Shown here one piece after another: positions 43,483 through 52,230 of a stretch of 64,000 nucleotides of DNA. The position numbers and the translations under genes are program-made. Each line of letters opens with the position of its first letter. Position 1 is the stretch's first letter. The stretch comes from CATOSP01 sp965216155 (lineage in GTDB: Bacteria > Chloroflexota > Dehalococcoidia > Lucifugimonadales > UBA3495). The notes beneath the pieces were generated by a model that made no database searches, was not told where the DNA came from, and saw only the letters and a list, made by a program, of their open reading frames with translations. Location: assembly GCA_965216155.1 (NCBI GenBank), contig CBDCFD010000005.1, positions 835,067 to 899,066 of the forward strand, in the 5' to 3' direction.

Positions 43483-43992
43483 TTAATGCCTGAAGTGAGC
43501 AGGCATCCAACCTTCGAAGGGTATCCCCAGGCAACCCCGGTCCTGCTGGCCTTCAAACCACTGGACAAACGCTCCAACGACTTCCGGTGGAAAGTTGCAC
43601 TTATGTCTTCGCCCCACAATGAGGTCTGTCAAGCCTTGGGGAAGTGACGGGCCGTCGCCGCCCCAATAAACAAAGTCATTGCTGATCAGCACCCTATTTG
43701 ACTTGGCTTCTTCCGTTCTTGCGTTCAAATCCGAACAGAGGTGCCCGCGGTACCGCTCGTCGAGCTTGAATTCTTCGAAACTGCATACGTCGGTCACCCT
43801 CATGGCATAGATTATGGGCCGGTCCGCAGCCGTTCGCTTTCGATACTCAGCACCTGCCAACCCAACTACGTAATCGCCGGGGTCGGCAAACCAACGCACC
43901 TCAGGCTTACAATAAGCAAGCGTGCAAACCCCGCCCGTTGGGTTGGGGGCATATCCGTTGTCGCTGACCACTATGTACGAGTAAAGCTTCAT
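43483..43992 (-). CDS. Nmad2-domain protein (nucleotide modification associated)
   Basis: A 169-residue single-domain protein. The N-terminus MKLYSYIVVSDNGYAPNPTG then GVCTLAYCKP, followed by DPGDYVVGLAGAEYRK and IYAMRVTDVCSFEEF, matches the Nmad2 family, predicted to act with DNA-base hypermodification systems. The C-terminal PEVVGAFVQWFEGQ segment is helical. No modification enzyme is adjacent: its neighbours are IS21 and IS630 remnants. It may be an orphan left by a prophage or a stand-alone modified-nucleotide-binding protein. Confidence 0.8.
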   Translation of the reverse strand: MKLYSYIVVSDNGYAPNPTGGVCTLAYCKPEVRWFADPGDYVVGLAGAEYRKRTAADRPIIYAMRVTDVCSFEEFKLDERYRGHLCSDLNARTEEAKSNRVLISNDFVYWGGDGPSLPQGLTDLIVGRRHKCNFPPEVVGAFVQWFEGQQDRGCLGIPFEGWMPAHFRH

Positions 43993-44022
43993 CGAAATGC
44001 CAACATCCGGGTTACGGCAAAC

Positions 44023-44681
44023 TAGTACTCAGTCAACTTAGGCTTGGGATTTGTTTAAGAAAGGGGCCAATTGAGCTATCCTGGCTGGTGGGAAGTGTTG
44101 ATGGCGGGGGGTGGGAGTGATGGTCAGGGACAAATACGCGGTGCGGCTGGCACAGGAACAACGGGAAGAGCTCCAACGACTGGTCCGGGTTGGCAAAAAC
44201 TCAGCCCGAGTGACCGCTAGAGCGCGGATTCTCCTAAAGAGCGGCGACGGTTGGGCCGCGCCCCAAGTGGCCGAAGCTTTGGATGTGGCCCTGAGCACGG
44301 TATACCGGGTCAAGCAGCGCTTTGCCGAAGAAGGGTTGGAGAAGGTTTTGCGGGACCGTCCCCAGGCCAACCGGCCCCGGAAGCTAGACGACCGGGGCGA
44401 AGCCCACCTGATTGCCCTGGCCTGCAGCCCAGCGCCGGAGGGGCACAGCCACTGGACTTTGCGGCTGTTGGCCGGGAAGGTGGTGGAGTTGGGGTTGGTG
44501 CCCTCCATGTCCCATGAGGGGGTCCGAAAGCGTCTCAAAAAAACACTCTCAAGCCGTGGCAGAAGAAGGAGTGGTGCATTCCCAAGGTGAGCGCGGAATT
44601 TGTGGCTAACATGGAGGATGTCCTGGACCTGTACGAGGAACCTCATGATCCCCAACGTCCGGTGGTCTGCTTTGACGAGAC
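44023..44681 (+). mobile_element. IS630-type element remnant
   Basis: The left end CTAGTACTCAGTCAACTTAG starts at 44023. The transposase starts at 44120 and is cut at 44681, inside VVCFDET, by the IS3-type end. The right end of the element is missing. The TA within the terminal CTAG fits the TA target of the family. Confidence 0.6.
44120..44681 (+). pseudogene. IS630-type transposase, 5' half with A7 frameshift site
   Basis: Start MVRDKYAVRLAQEQREELQR. The winged HTH includes DGWAAPQVAEALDVALSTVY and RPRKLDDRGEAHLIALAC. At 44537-44543 a run of seven A ends the first frame's useful sequence. A -1 shift there continues NTLKPWQKKEWCIPKVSAEF and DVLDLYEEPHDPQRPVVCFD, so the two-frame organisation with programmed frameshifting known for some IS630 elements is likely. 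It is truncated at the first catalytic Asp region. Confidence 0.7.
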
Positions 44682-44750
44682 TGAGGTGGACCCGGTTATT
44701 TGGACAGGATAAATGCTGAATTAAGTGAGAGCCCATGTACTCCTGCAAAT
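44682..44750 (+). repeat. IS3-type left-end repeat, copy B (diverged)
   Basis: TGAGGTGGACCCGGTTATTT then GGACAGG and GAATTAAGTGAGAGCCC matches the 15940 and 46389 copies with several substitutions. It directly interrupts the IS630 transposase. Confidence 0.55.
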
Positions 44751-44873
44751 GATGTTGATGCTGGCCTAAGGAAGTTCTCCCTTCCTTTAGACTCCTCAGA
44801 CTCCTCGTCTCGGGAGCATTACGTCCCGCGAACATATTGGCCGCGGTTCGGTAGCCCAGAGCCTGATGAGGCC

Positions 44874-45300
44874 TCAAGTCGTGTGGTGTTGGCCCGCATA
44901 GGTCCCGTCCCTGACCGTCCGCACGGTGGGGCGGCTCACACCGAAAGCCCGGGCAGCGGCGCTGCCCGACCCGCCGTTTTTCAGGAAGGCCTTGACGGCC
45001 TCCACCTTCTCCGATGACAGCGCGGGGGGCCTTCCCCCGGTCCTGCCCTCGGCGGCGGCGCGGTCCACGCCGGCTTTGATCCGGTCCCTGATGGTGTCCC
45101 TCTCCCACTCGGCCAGGGAGAGGAGCATATGGAGCATGAGACGAGAGGTGGGGCTGTCGTCGCCGGTGTCCAGCCCCTCTGACAGAGAGCGGATGTTGAT
45201 GTCCTGGCCGTGAAGCTCCTGGATCGTTTTGAGCCCTTCCGTGAGGTTCCGCGCCAGGCGGTCGAGTCGCGGGACCACAACCGTGTCCCCCGTCACAAGA
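44874..45300 (-). pseudogene. Serine recombinase lacking the catalytic N-terminus
   Basis: Recognisable sequence begins GDTVVVPRLDRLARNLTEGL, with the DRLxR motif, then SLAEWERDTIRDRIKAGVDR and a C-terminal HTH (GSGSAAARAFGVSRPTVRTV). The first 45 residues with the nucleophile Ser are missing; the open frame extends to 45356 through unrelated sequence. It is distinct from the intact recombinase at 16210. Confidence 0.7.
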
Positions 45301-45359
45301 CGCCCCCAGCCCTTCGTGGCGACTGGGGGCAGTCTTAGCAGGAAACCACCCTGCACTTT

Positions 45360-46352
45360 CTACCAGGACACCAGCATCTCTAGCAGTCCCTTCACCACCA
45401 CAAAATCCCGTATCCTTTCCGCCGTCAATAACCCATCTTCTATTGCCACTTCCTGCCCTTCAGGCATCTTCCTAAAGTCGACGAAAGGCACCAGGACACG
45501 GATACTGGCGGACCTTCCGGCTCGTACGACAAACATATCGTGTTCCAGCAGGTCTCCTACCTTAGCTCTCAATTCAGCTTCAGTAGTACCCCTAAATTGG
45601 GCATCGACATAGCAACGTCCCTCGTTCCCCTTGAACTTGTACACGATATGAGCCTTGCCGCCCGTCTCAGACCGGGATACCCCATCCGCGTCGAAGAAAT
45701 AGATAAAACCCGCCCCCGAAGGCATACTACCCGGCCTTCTCATCCGCAAACAAGGGGTCTCTTCCTCGGCGCTCTGCCAGAAGGCCTGCCACACTTCCGT
45801 CACCACCATATCAGGAACGGCCACATAACCTGCCTGGTGACTCTCAATTCCATCCTCAAGCATGACGGCCAAGAATCGACTCCTCGCATCATCTGCTCCA
45901 CGTAGGACATCAATCAGATCCTCGTAAGTTATTTGACGGTCAAAGATCTCACTCCCCTCTTCGCCAAAATAGTCAGCCGGAGCAAGCAACACCGTCTCGA
46001 TATTAAAAGCCGGACCTTCATCCTCCTTCCAACGCATCGCACGCTCCCTATACCTTTTGGGCTGACCCGGCTGAAAACCCGCGCTTATCTTATTCTCAAC
46101 CAAGAGAACCAAGACCTCGGACTCGCTCACGAAAGAAACCACAATGTCAGTCTCTCCATCGCTCTCCCGATGAGACACCCAAGCTCCGCCAAAGGTAGCA
46201 ACTCCCCCATTCCATCTACCAAGGAAAAGCTTTTGCAAAGGACCTCCATCAACATGGAGTTCGCTGCAGATCAGAAGGTCTACATCCCTCTCTCTCAGCC
46301 ACTCTGTCGGCTTACGTCTCCGCAGCTCGGCCAATCGCTTAGGTTGTGCCAT
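45360..46352 (-). CDS. PD-(D/E)XK nuclease superfamily protein
   Basis: A complete 330-residue protein, MAQPKRLAELRRRKPTEWLR at the start. The nuclease-like core lies at about 25-105: ERDVDLLICSELH and WVSHRESDGETDIVVSFV, then VLVLLVENKISAGFQPGQPK, giving E...D...ExK, and RYRERAMRW supplies the following basic helix. The domain resembles the PDDEXK_4 group. The C-terminal 150 residues (IVYKFKGNEGRCYVDAQFRG, EHDMFVVRAGRSASIRVLVP) may bind a partner or DNA. It is flanked by a resolvase stub and an IS3/MITE cluster, and a defence role is inferred from context. Confidence 0.75.
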   Translation of the reverse strand: MAQPKRLAELRRRKPTEWLRERDVDLLICSELHVDGGPLQKLFLGRWNGGVATFGGAWVSHRESDGETDIVVSFVSESEVLVLLVENKISAGFQPGQPKRYRERAMRWKEDEGPAFNIETVLLAPADYFGEEGSEIFDRQITYEDLIDVLRGADDARSRFLAVMLEDGIESHQAGYVAVPDMVVTEVWQAFWQSAEEETPCLRMRRPGSMPSGAGFIYFFDADGVSRSETGGKAHIVYKFKGNEGRCYVDAQFRGTTEAELRAKVGDLLEHDMFVVRAGRSASIRVLVPFVDFRKMPEGQEVAIEDGLLTAERIRDFVVVKGLLEMLVSW

Positions 46353-46387
46353 AACTCTCCTTCTTCAAATCAGGCTCAGACACCCCC

Positions 46388-46640
46388 TGAGGTGGACCCG
46401 GTCAGTTGGCTCTTCCGCAAATTTGATGAAGAGAACTGAAAATAGGCGCGGGCAGTAAGGGCGGCAAGGGCTGACAGGCACGGGGCTCATCGGTGCGATC
46501 CTAACTTACGCTTAAATATTGGGCTTTTCCCGAATTATCACCAAAAGTGCGGAAGAGCCGGTCAGTTGGACAGGATCGAGGTGGAATTAAGCGAGAGTCC
46601 CGCTACTCCTGCCAATGATACCAGCGTCTGGTCTATTGGC
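46388..46640 (+). repeat. IS3-type left-end repeat, copy C, split by a MITE
   Basis: CTGAGGTGGACCCGGTCAGTT at 46387-46407 continues at 46568 with GGACAGGATCGAGGTGGAAT and on to the orfA remnant. The interruption at 46408-46559 is a MITE with an 8-bp target duplication. The joined sequence matches the 15940-16028 copy. Confidence 0.65.
46408..46559. mobile_element. ISL3-like MITE (152 bp) with 8-bp target duplication
   Basis: The ends are GGCTCTTCCGCA at 46408-46419 and the exact complement at 46548-46559, with further partial matching inward (TTTGATGA against TTTGGTGA). GGTCAGTT occurs at 46400-46407 and again at 46560-46567. Ends beginning GGCTCTTCCG and an 8-bp duplication are characteristic of the ISL3 family. 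There is no coding capacity, so it would depend on a transposase elsewhere. Confidence 0.75.
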
Positions 46641-46875
46641 GCTGGAGGCGGTGAATGGGGAGGAAACGGTGGCCCAACTGGCGGCGAGGTACCAGGTCCA
46701 CCCCAGCCAGATTCAGGCTTGGAAGAAGGCCCTCACCGAGGGCGCCGCCGGCGTCTTCGGCAACGGTCAGGACCAGAAGGCCAGGAGCGACGCCGCGCTG
46801 ACCGCCCGCCTGTACCAGGAGATCGGCCAGCTGAAGGTGGAGCGGGATTTCTTGGCGGAGAGGTCCGGCCAATGA
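46615..46875 (+). pseudogene. IS3-type orfA, 5' truncated
   Basis: Recognisable from ALEAVNGEETVAQLAARYQV then HPSQIQAWKKALTEG, the OrfA HTH, to the leucine-zipper-like end RLYQEIGQLKVERDFLAERS. The usual N-terminal SAEFKAKV segment is deleted at the junction with the left-end repeat. Its stop overlaps the orfB ATG. Confidence 0.75.
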
Positions 46876-47255
46876 GCCTGGCGCAGCGGCGAAAGATGGT
46901 GGACCGGGAGCATCCATCATTGTCCATGACGCGCCAGTGCACCCTGCTGGGAGTGAGCCGGTCCGGCCTGTACTACCGGTCCCGGGGAACCTCAGAAGAG
47001 GATCTGGCCCTGATGCAAGCCATGGACCGGCAGTACCTGGATACACCCTTCTACGGGTCGAGGCGCATGAAGGTCTGGCTGGCGCGGGAGGGGCGGCGGG
47101 TGAGCCGGAAGCGGGTGCAGCGACTGATGCGCATCATGGGGTTGCGGGCCATCTACCGGAGTCCCCGCACCAGCCGGCCGGCGCCGGAGCACCGGGTGTA
47201 CTCCACAATGGCGATAACCACTCACCACCCTGTGGGTCGGCAGCGTCGCTGGTAA
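46872..47255 (+). pseudogene. IS3-type orfB, N-terminal half
   Basis: MSLAQRRKMVDREHPSLSMT then CTLLGVSRSGLYYRSRG and YLDTPFYGSRRMKVWLAREG with RVQRLMRIMGLRAIYRSPRT form the OrfB N-terminal HTH_21 region. Similarity ends near 47205 at APEHRVY, before the catalytic core, which is found instead at 40813-41225. Confidence 0.75.
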
Positions 47256-47613
47256 TAGGCGCGCCTTGAATGAGGTCAACTTGCCATGGCCGTAGTGCCC
47301 GTCCTACAGCCGTTACGGCCGTGCTCCTGGGGCCCGCCTCTACGGGGGGGACTTAGCCGCCCGGGGAATCCCACCAAACAAGGCTCGGACTTTTCTTCTC
47401 TAAAATGGGCGCTCAATGCCAAGCAAAAACTGGAGAAGGAACTGGTGGGGACGGGGCAGTAGGCCGCGGACACAAGGAGAGGACACCCTAATCGGCTGTC
47501 CTCTCCGGCAGGCGCTTACATGTGGCTCCTCTGCCGTTCCATGTCAACCGCGCTCCCATGTGCACGGACTTTTTCGTTGCCGAGGAAACGCGGGCGGCGT
47601 CCAGAGTCGCTCA
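47256..47613. other. Intergenic with a 10-bp stem-loop at 47476-47506
   Basis: GGAGAGGACA at 47476-47485 pairs perfectly with TGTCCTCTCC at 47497-47506 around an 11-nt loop. It lies about 110 nt beyond the stop of the minus-strand surface protein and may serve as a terminator, but no T run follows on either strand. The rest of the 358 nt shows nothing recognisable. Confidence 0.5.
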
Positions 47614-49540
47614 TTACTCTCCTGGGCCGACTACGGTGAAGTCCAGCGAGTTGGACAACTTTCTGCCATCCGCGGTGCAGATGGCGCCCGTGGCACCACA
47701 GTCAGTGGTGGCGGGCAGGACGATCTCCACCTCGGCATTGGAAGCCGGGTCTACGGTGATCGTCCAGCCTATGTTGCTGCCCTTCACCTGCCTTTGTGCC
47801 TTCTTCACGGTTCCTCCAACCACTGTGAAGGCGTGATCCCGTAGCGTCTTGTAGCTCAGCTTGAAATGCTCGCTGAACCGGATCTGGAAGGTGAATTCGT
47901 CTGTGCCGTTGTGGCTCGCAGGATTGTTTTCCAGGATGACCGTAATCGGCTCAGGAACTCCCGCCACCGAGGCCGAGGCAGCGCTGGTCAGGGTCTCCGC
48001 GTTGCCTGCATCGTCGGTGAAACTGACCTTTACCTTGATGGTTTTACCCTCGTCGGCGTCAACCAGGGAGTAGCCGGACCCGGTGGCGTCCTGGATGTCC
48101 GTGTCCGCGCTACCGTCGTTCCTTATCCACTGGTAGCTGTAGGAAACGTTGGTCAACCCGTCAGTGTCAGCGATGCCCGAGGTGCTTGCAGTCAGCGTTT
48201 CCCTCACCTGCACGGTCCCGCTGATGGTCGGCGCGCCCGTGGCCGGTGAGTTGGGACGGGCCTCCACCGAGGCAGTGGCAGTGCTGGTAAGGGTTTCCTC
48301 GTGGCCTGCATCGTCGGTGAAGGTCACCTGCACCTTGATGGTCTTACCCTCGTCGGCGTCAACCAGGGAGTAGCCGGACCCGGTGGCGTCCTGGATGTCG
48401 GTGTCCGTACTACCGTCGATTCCTTATCCACTGGTAGCTGTAGGAAACGTTGGTCAACCCGTCGGTGTCAGCGATGCCCGAGGTGCTTGCAGTCAGCGTT
48501 TCCCTCACCTGCACGGTCCCGCTGATGGTCGGCGCGCCCGTGGCCGGTGAGTTGGGACGGGCCTCCACCGAGGCAGTGGCAGTGCTGGTAAGGGTTTCCT
48601 CGTGGCCTGCATCGTCGGTGAAGGTCACCTGGACCTTGATGGTCTTGCCCGCGTCTTCGTCAACCAGGGAGTAGCCGGACCCGGTGGCGTCCTGGATGTC
48701 GGTGTCCGCGCTACCGTCGTTCCTTATCCACTGGTAGCTGTAGGAAACGTTGGTCAACCCGTCAGTGTCAGCGATGCCCGAGGTGCTTGCAGTCAGCGTT
48801 TCCCTCACCTGCACGGTCCCGCTGATGGTCGGCGCGCCCGTGGCCGGTGAGTTGGGACGGGCCTCCACCGAGGCAGTGGCAGTGCTGGTAAGGGTTTCCT
48901 CGTGGCCTGCATCGTCGGTGAAGGTCACCTGGACCTTGATGGTCTTACCCTCGTCTTCGTCAACCAGGGCATAGGTGCTGGCCGTGGCATCCGCAATGTC
49001 CGAGTCGGAGGTTCCGTTGTTGCGGACCCACTGGTAGGAGTAAGACGCATTGGTCAGCCCGTCGGTATCGGCAATTCCCGTTGTCAACGACGTCAGCGTC
49101 TGCCCCACCTGCACAGTACCGCTGATGGTCGGACTACCCGTGGCGGCAGAGTTCTCCTGGTCTGTGGGTCCGGAGACGGTAAGCGCCAGGCGATTGGACA
49201 GTTTCCTCCCGTCCCCGGTGCATACTGCGCCGTTGGCGCTGCAGTCTGTGGTGATGGGAAGCACGATGGTGACATCCGCACTGGAGGCGGGGTTGATTGT
49301 TATCTCCCACCTGATGTTCTTGCCCGACTCCAGCCGCCGCGCCTTGACTACCTCGCCCGCATTCACCGTGAATGCGTGGTTCTGCAGGGTGCTGTAGCTG
49401 AAGCCTTCCAGATTCTCGCTGAACCGGAGTTCAAAGGTGAATTCAGCCTGTCCATCATGGGAAGCTGGTTCACTGTGGATGCTGGCCGTCAGCGGCGTCA
49501 GGGCAGCAGCCCGGCCTGTAAGCGGCTGGCCGTGGGTCAT
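47614..49540 (-). CDS. Repeat-rich surface-type protein, one frameshift
   Basis: The ATG at 49540 overlaps the response-regulator stop (ATGA). The order is a beta domain (FTFELRFSENLEGFSYSTLQ ... CTGDGRKLSNRL), four Ig-like repeats of about 100 residues (each PATGAPTISGTVQV ... YSYQWIRN ... VTFTDDAGHEETL), and a closing copy of the first beta domain (CTADGRKLSN). An extra base at 48419 turns IRNDGS into IRNRR-stop, so the frame is open as 48410-49540 and again as 47614-48333. There is no signal peptide or anchor, so it may be a displaced C-terminal part of a secreted protein or may depend on an unusual export route. Translational coupling to the regulator suggests shared control. Confidence 0.65.
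48120..49020 (-). repeat. Three 300-bp near-identical tandem repeats
   Basis: Three successive 300-bp units (about 48120-48420, 48421-48720, 48721-49020) differ at only a few positions, including the single inserted base at 48419. They encode the Ig-like repeats of the surface-type protein. The near identity points to recent expansion or gene conversion. Confidence 0.8.
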
Positions 49541-50238
49541 TGCCCCTCCGTCACCGGCTGGGAGTCAACGCCCGCTACGACCTCATCCAGCAGGCCGTTG
49601 CGCACGGCCCAGACCACGAGTTCCTGCTTCGTCCCGATGCCCAGCTTGTCCTGTATGCGGTAGAGGGTGTTCCGGCCGGTCACGACGCTGATGCCCCTCT
49701 CTGCGGCGATCTCGACGTAGGACCTGCCGCTGGCGAACAGCACCAGGGTATCCCGCTCCAACGCCGAGAGCTTGTCCCGGTTCTGACGGGAGGCGAGCCC
49801 GCGCTCACCGCGGATCATTGCGAAGACCTGCCTCACCGCCTCCTCGGGAATTCGCAGCCGGCCTTCGGCCACGGCCAGGACGGTTTCCACCAACTCCTCC
49901 GGCCGCGAGTACTTCTCAAGGTAGCCCGTCGCGCCGGCAGCGATCGCCTCTATCACCGCATCCTCCTCGGTGGAGGCCGTCAGCATCATGACCCGCGTGT
50001 CCGGCAGAAGCTCCATGATCTCCCGGCAGGCATCAATGCCGTCCTTGCGCGGCATGATCACATCCATGACGATGACCTGCGGTTTCAGCTCCCCGGCGGT
50101 TATGACCGCCTCCTCTCCATCGCCGGCCTCTCCCACCACCTCGAGGCGGCCCGATGCTTCCAGCACCTGCCGCAGGCCACTTCTCATGACGGGGTGGTCA
50201 TCCACCACCATCACCCTTATCCGACCTGCTGACGACAT
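49537..50238 (-). CDS. NarL/LuxR-family response regulator
   Basis: The start is at MSSAGRIRVMVVDDHPVMRS, 6 nt after AAGGAGGAG; an ATG 18 nt upstream overlaps the kinase stop but lacks this site. The receiver domain has the acidic pair VVDDH, the phospho-acceptor Asp in VIVMDVIMPRKDG, and TAST plus GYLEKYSRPEEL, where the last Lys fits the conserved switch residue. The LuxR-type HTH is at about 165-220 (LSALERDTLVLFASGRSYVE, RNTLYRIQDKLGIG), with an unusual GRNT in place of VKNH. It should be phosphorylated by the kinase encoded 14 nt upstream. The downstream surface-type gene overlaps its stop. Confidence 0.9.
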   Translation of the reverse strand: MSSAGRIRVMVVDDHPVMRSGLRQVLEASGRLEVVGEAGDGEEAVITAGELKPQVIVMDVIMPRKDGIDACREIMELLPDTRVMMLTASTEEDAVIEAIAAGATGYLEKYSRPEELVETVLAVAEGRLRIPEEAVRQVFAMIRGERGLASRQNRDKLSALERDTLVLFASGRSYVEIAAERGISVVTGRNTLYRIQDKLGIGTKQELVVWAVRNGLLDEVVAGVDSQPVTEGQ

Positions 50239-50252
50239 CCGATGCTCCTCCT

Positions 50253-51554
50253 TCATTCGCTTCCCGCTGCATCCGCTTCCCGGGGAACCAGGCAGGTGAT
50301 GGTCGTCCCTCCCCCTTGGACGCTCTCCACCAGGAGCGTTCCGCCCATCCGCTCAGCGTCCGCCGTCATCCCGCTGAAGCCCCGGCCGCGTTCTGCGTGG
50401 CCGTCGGGAAGACCCACTCCGTCGTCCGAGACGGAGAGCGTGATCCGGCCGGCCTCGAAGCTCAGCCTGACCTCAACCCTGCCGGGCCGGGCGTGCAGGA
50501 AGGCGTTGGTCAGCGCGTTGTGCGCGATGGAGAAGAGACGGGTCCGGGTTTCCGTGGCCAGAGGGGGCTCGGTCCCTGACTGGGACATCCCGGCGGGGAC
50601 GCCCGTGATCTTTTCAAATGTGACGCAGTGCGACCACAGGACTCTCCCCAGGTCCCGGCCCTCCAGGATGTGGCCCGCGTCGATGGGCCTCCTCACCTCC
50701 CACATGGCCGACCTTGACAGCGCGGAGGTCGCGTCCAGAACGGACACGAGATCCTCGTTGGAATCGCCGGCCAGTTCCCGGGCCCGGTGAATCCCCAGGC
50801 CGATCATGTAGGCGGTCTGAGCGGTGGTGTCGTGAATCGTCTGGGAGAGCTCGATGCGTTCCCGCCGCAGCTCCCGCTCCCTGGACACCGAGGTCCGCCA
50901 CCTGATGCGTTCGAACCTGGTGATGAAACTGATGCCCAGCACGATGGTGAACATCACCGCCAACCTGGCCAGCAGCACCTTCTCGTTGCCGGCGGCCAGG
51001 TCGAGACCGGAGCCGACGCTCAGGCACACGACGGCGTAGGCAACAGCGACCACCGTGGTCCAGGCCAGGCTGAGCCAATAGGACGAGAAGACAACGGCAA
51101 AGACAGCGAGGGACGGATAGTAGGCCAAGAATATGAAGCTCCTGAATCCGCCGCCGATGACGATGCCGAAAGTGATCAGGGCAATGTCCGCGGCGCTGAG
51201 GAGGAGCATCCAGCGCCACGTGACGGACCTGTTGGTGAGGAGCCGGAGGTGCACCAGGCCGTTGACCACCCCCAGCAGCACGGGTATGGCCAGGAATTCG
51301 ATGTCCTGGGGATACCAGAAGCCCGGCCGGTAGGCCAGCAGGAAGACACCGGCCAGCCAGATGAACCAGCGGCCCCAGACGGAGACCGTTGCGGCATACC
51401 GGACCACGTCCGGGTCGGACAGGGCGCCCGTCGTAACCCAGTGCCGTATGGCATCCACGCCGGCCCTCAGCAAGCCGGGGCTCCCGGTCCCGAGCCGCCT
51501 GCCCGGATGCGCTCTGACATTGCAGACCGAATGCCTCCACCTCCAGCCGCGCAT
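50253..51554 (-). CDS. Membrane histidine kinase (HisKA_3, NarX/DesK-like)
   Basis: 433 residues. Six hydrophobic segments occupy about 60-225 (including WFIWLAGVFLLAYRPGFW, FLAIPVLLGVVNGLVHL, WMLLLSAADIALITFGIVIG and LAVMFTIVLGISFITRF). ELSQTIHDTTAQTAYMIGLG then holds the HisKA_3 phospho-acceptor His at about 253. The ATPase domain shows FSIAHNALTNAFLHARPG (N box) and SVSDDGVGLPDG with GRGFSGMTADAERMGG (G boxes). The N-terminal 40 residues are Arg-rich and may not be translated. It senses an unknown signal through the membrane domain. It is divergent from the large secreted gene at 52231. Confidence 0.9.
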   Translation of the reverse strand: MRGWRWRHSVCNVRAHPGRRLGTGSPGLLRAGVDAIRHWVTTGALSDPDVVRYAATVSVWGRWFIWLAGVFLLAYRPGFWYPQDIEFLAIPVLLGVVNGLVHLRLLTNRSVTWRWMLLLSAADIALITFGIVIGGGFRSFIFLAYYPSLAVFAVVFSSYWLSLAWTTVVAVAYAVVCLSVGSGLDLAAGNEKVLLARLAVMFTIVLGISFITRFERIRWRTSVSRERELRRERIELSQTIHDTTAQTAYMIGLGIHRARELAGDSNEDLVSVLDATSALSRSAMWEVRRPIDAGHILEGRDLGRVLWSHCVTFEKITGVPAGMSQSGTEPPLATETRTRLFSIAHNALTNAFLHARPGRVEVRLSFEAGRITLSVSDDGVGLPDGHAERGRGFSGMTADAERMGGTLLVESVQGGGTTITCLVPREADAAGSE

Positions 51555-52230
51555 TCACGCGGCGTTCACCACAGACAACTTACATCTGTTGTTCAGGGGC
51601 TACCAGAGCAAACTGCATCGATCGGACTGGGAAAAGTGATCGCTCAACAGTGAGCAAAAGAGAAAGGCGAATCTTTCCCTTTTCACCTATCTAAACACCG
51701 GAGGGGAAAGGTACAGTGCTACGTTGCAGCCACTGGCTGAAGGCCCGTTGGCTCGGTGCTGGACAGACGCAATGGCGTTCCTGCGACTGGGAGCGGATGC
51801 GGCCTTTGTGGCAACGCCGAGGGGCTGGGGAGGCGTCAGCGCGAGGCGTGTTCGGCGACGGCCTCCGGAGGTGCCCCCGGACTTGAACACGTGGGTGGAA
51901 CGGAAGAGCCGGATTGCGGAAAGTTTTGCAAAGAGAGTGCTACGGATGACCAGGGCGCAGAACAGAGGAGCACGGTTCAGGCGCGAACTGGGCTTGCACG
52001 GCCAGACGGACGACGGGACCGCGACCAACCGGCCGAATCTGGAAGCGTGGGCGTCGCCGTTCCGCGCGCTTTCAAGCCCCATTATGGCCTTGACACGTCC
52101 CCCACTCCCTGCCGGAAGCGCCCCCCGACCCCGCCGGGACAGGGACCCCCACCTGACTCGACCTCCTATGACCGATCTTGCCGTTGCCGACCGTGCCGGT
52201 CGGTAACTCACTCTACGAGGCTCAAGCTGT
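51555..52230. other. Divergent intergenic region (676 nt)
   Basis: Lies between the kinase gene and the large secreted gene and should hold both promoters. Open frames of 160-175 codons on both strands have Arg/Pro-rich, non-protein-like composition. I see no repeat or RNA gene. Confidence 0.5.

Noticed and set aside
44038..45108. A 356-codon minus-strand frame spanning the IS630 remnant and the resolvase stub
   Set aside because: It reads antisense through the IS630 transposase and out of frame through the recombinase; no part resembles a protein.
47476..47506. 10-bp perfect stem-loop as a definite terminator
   Set aside because: No T run follows on either strand, so it is mentioned only as a structure in the intergenic entry.
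48149..48974. Repeated 74-codon plus-strand frames, suggesting a repeat array or CRISPR
   Set aside because: They are antisense shadows of the 300-bp protein repeats. Unit length and lack of short spacers rule out CRISPR, and no CRISPR-like array was seen elsewhere in the window.
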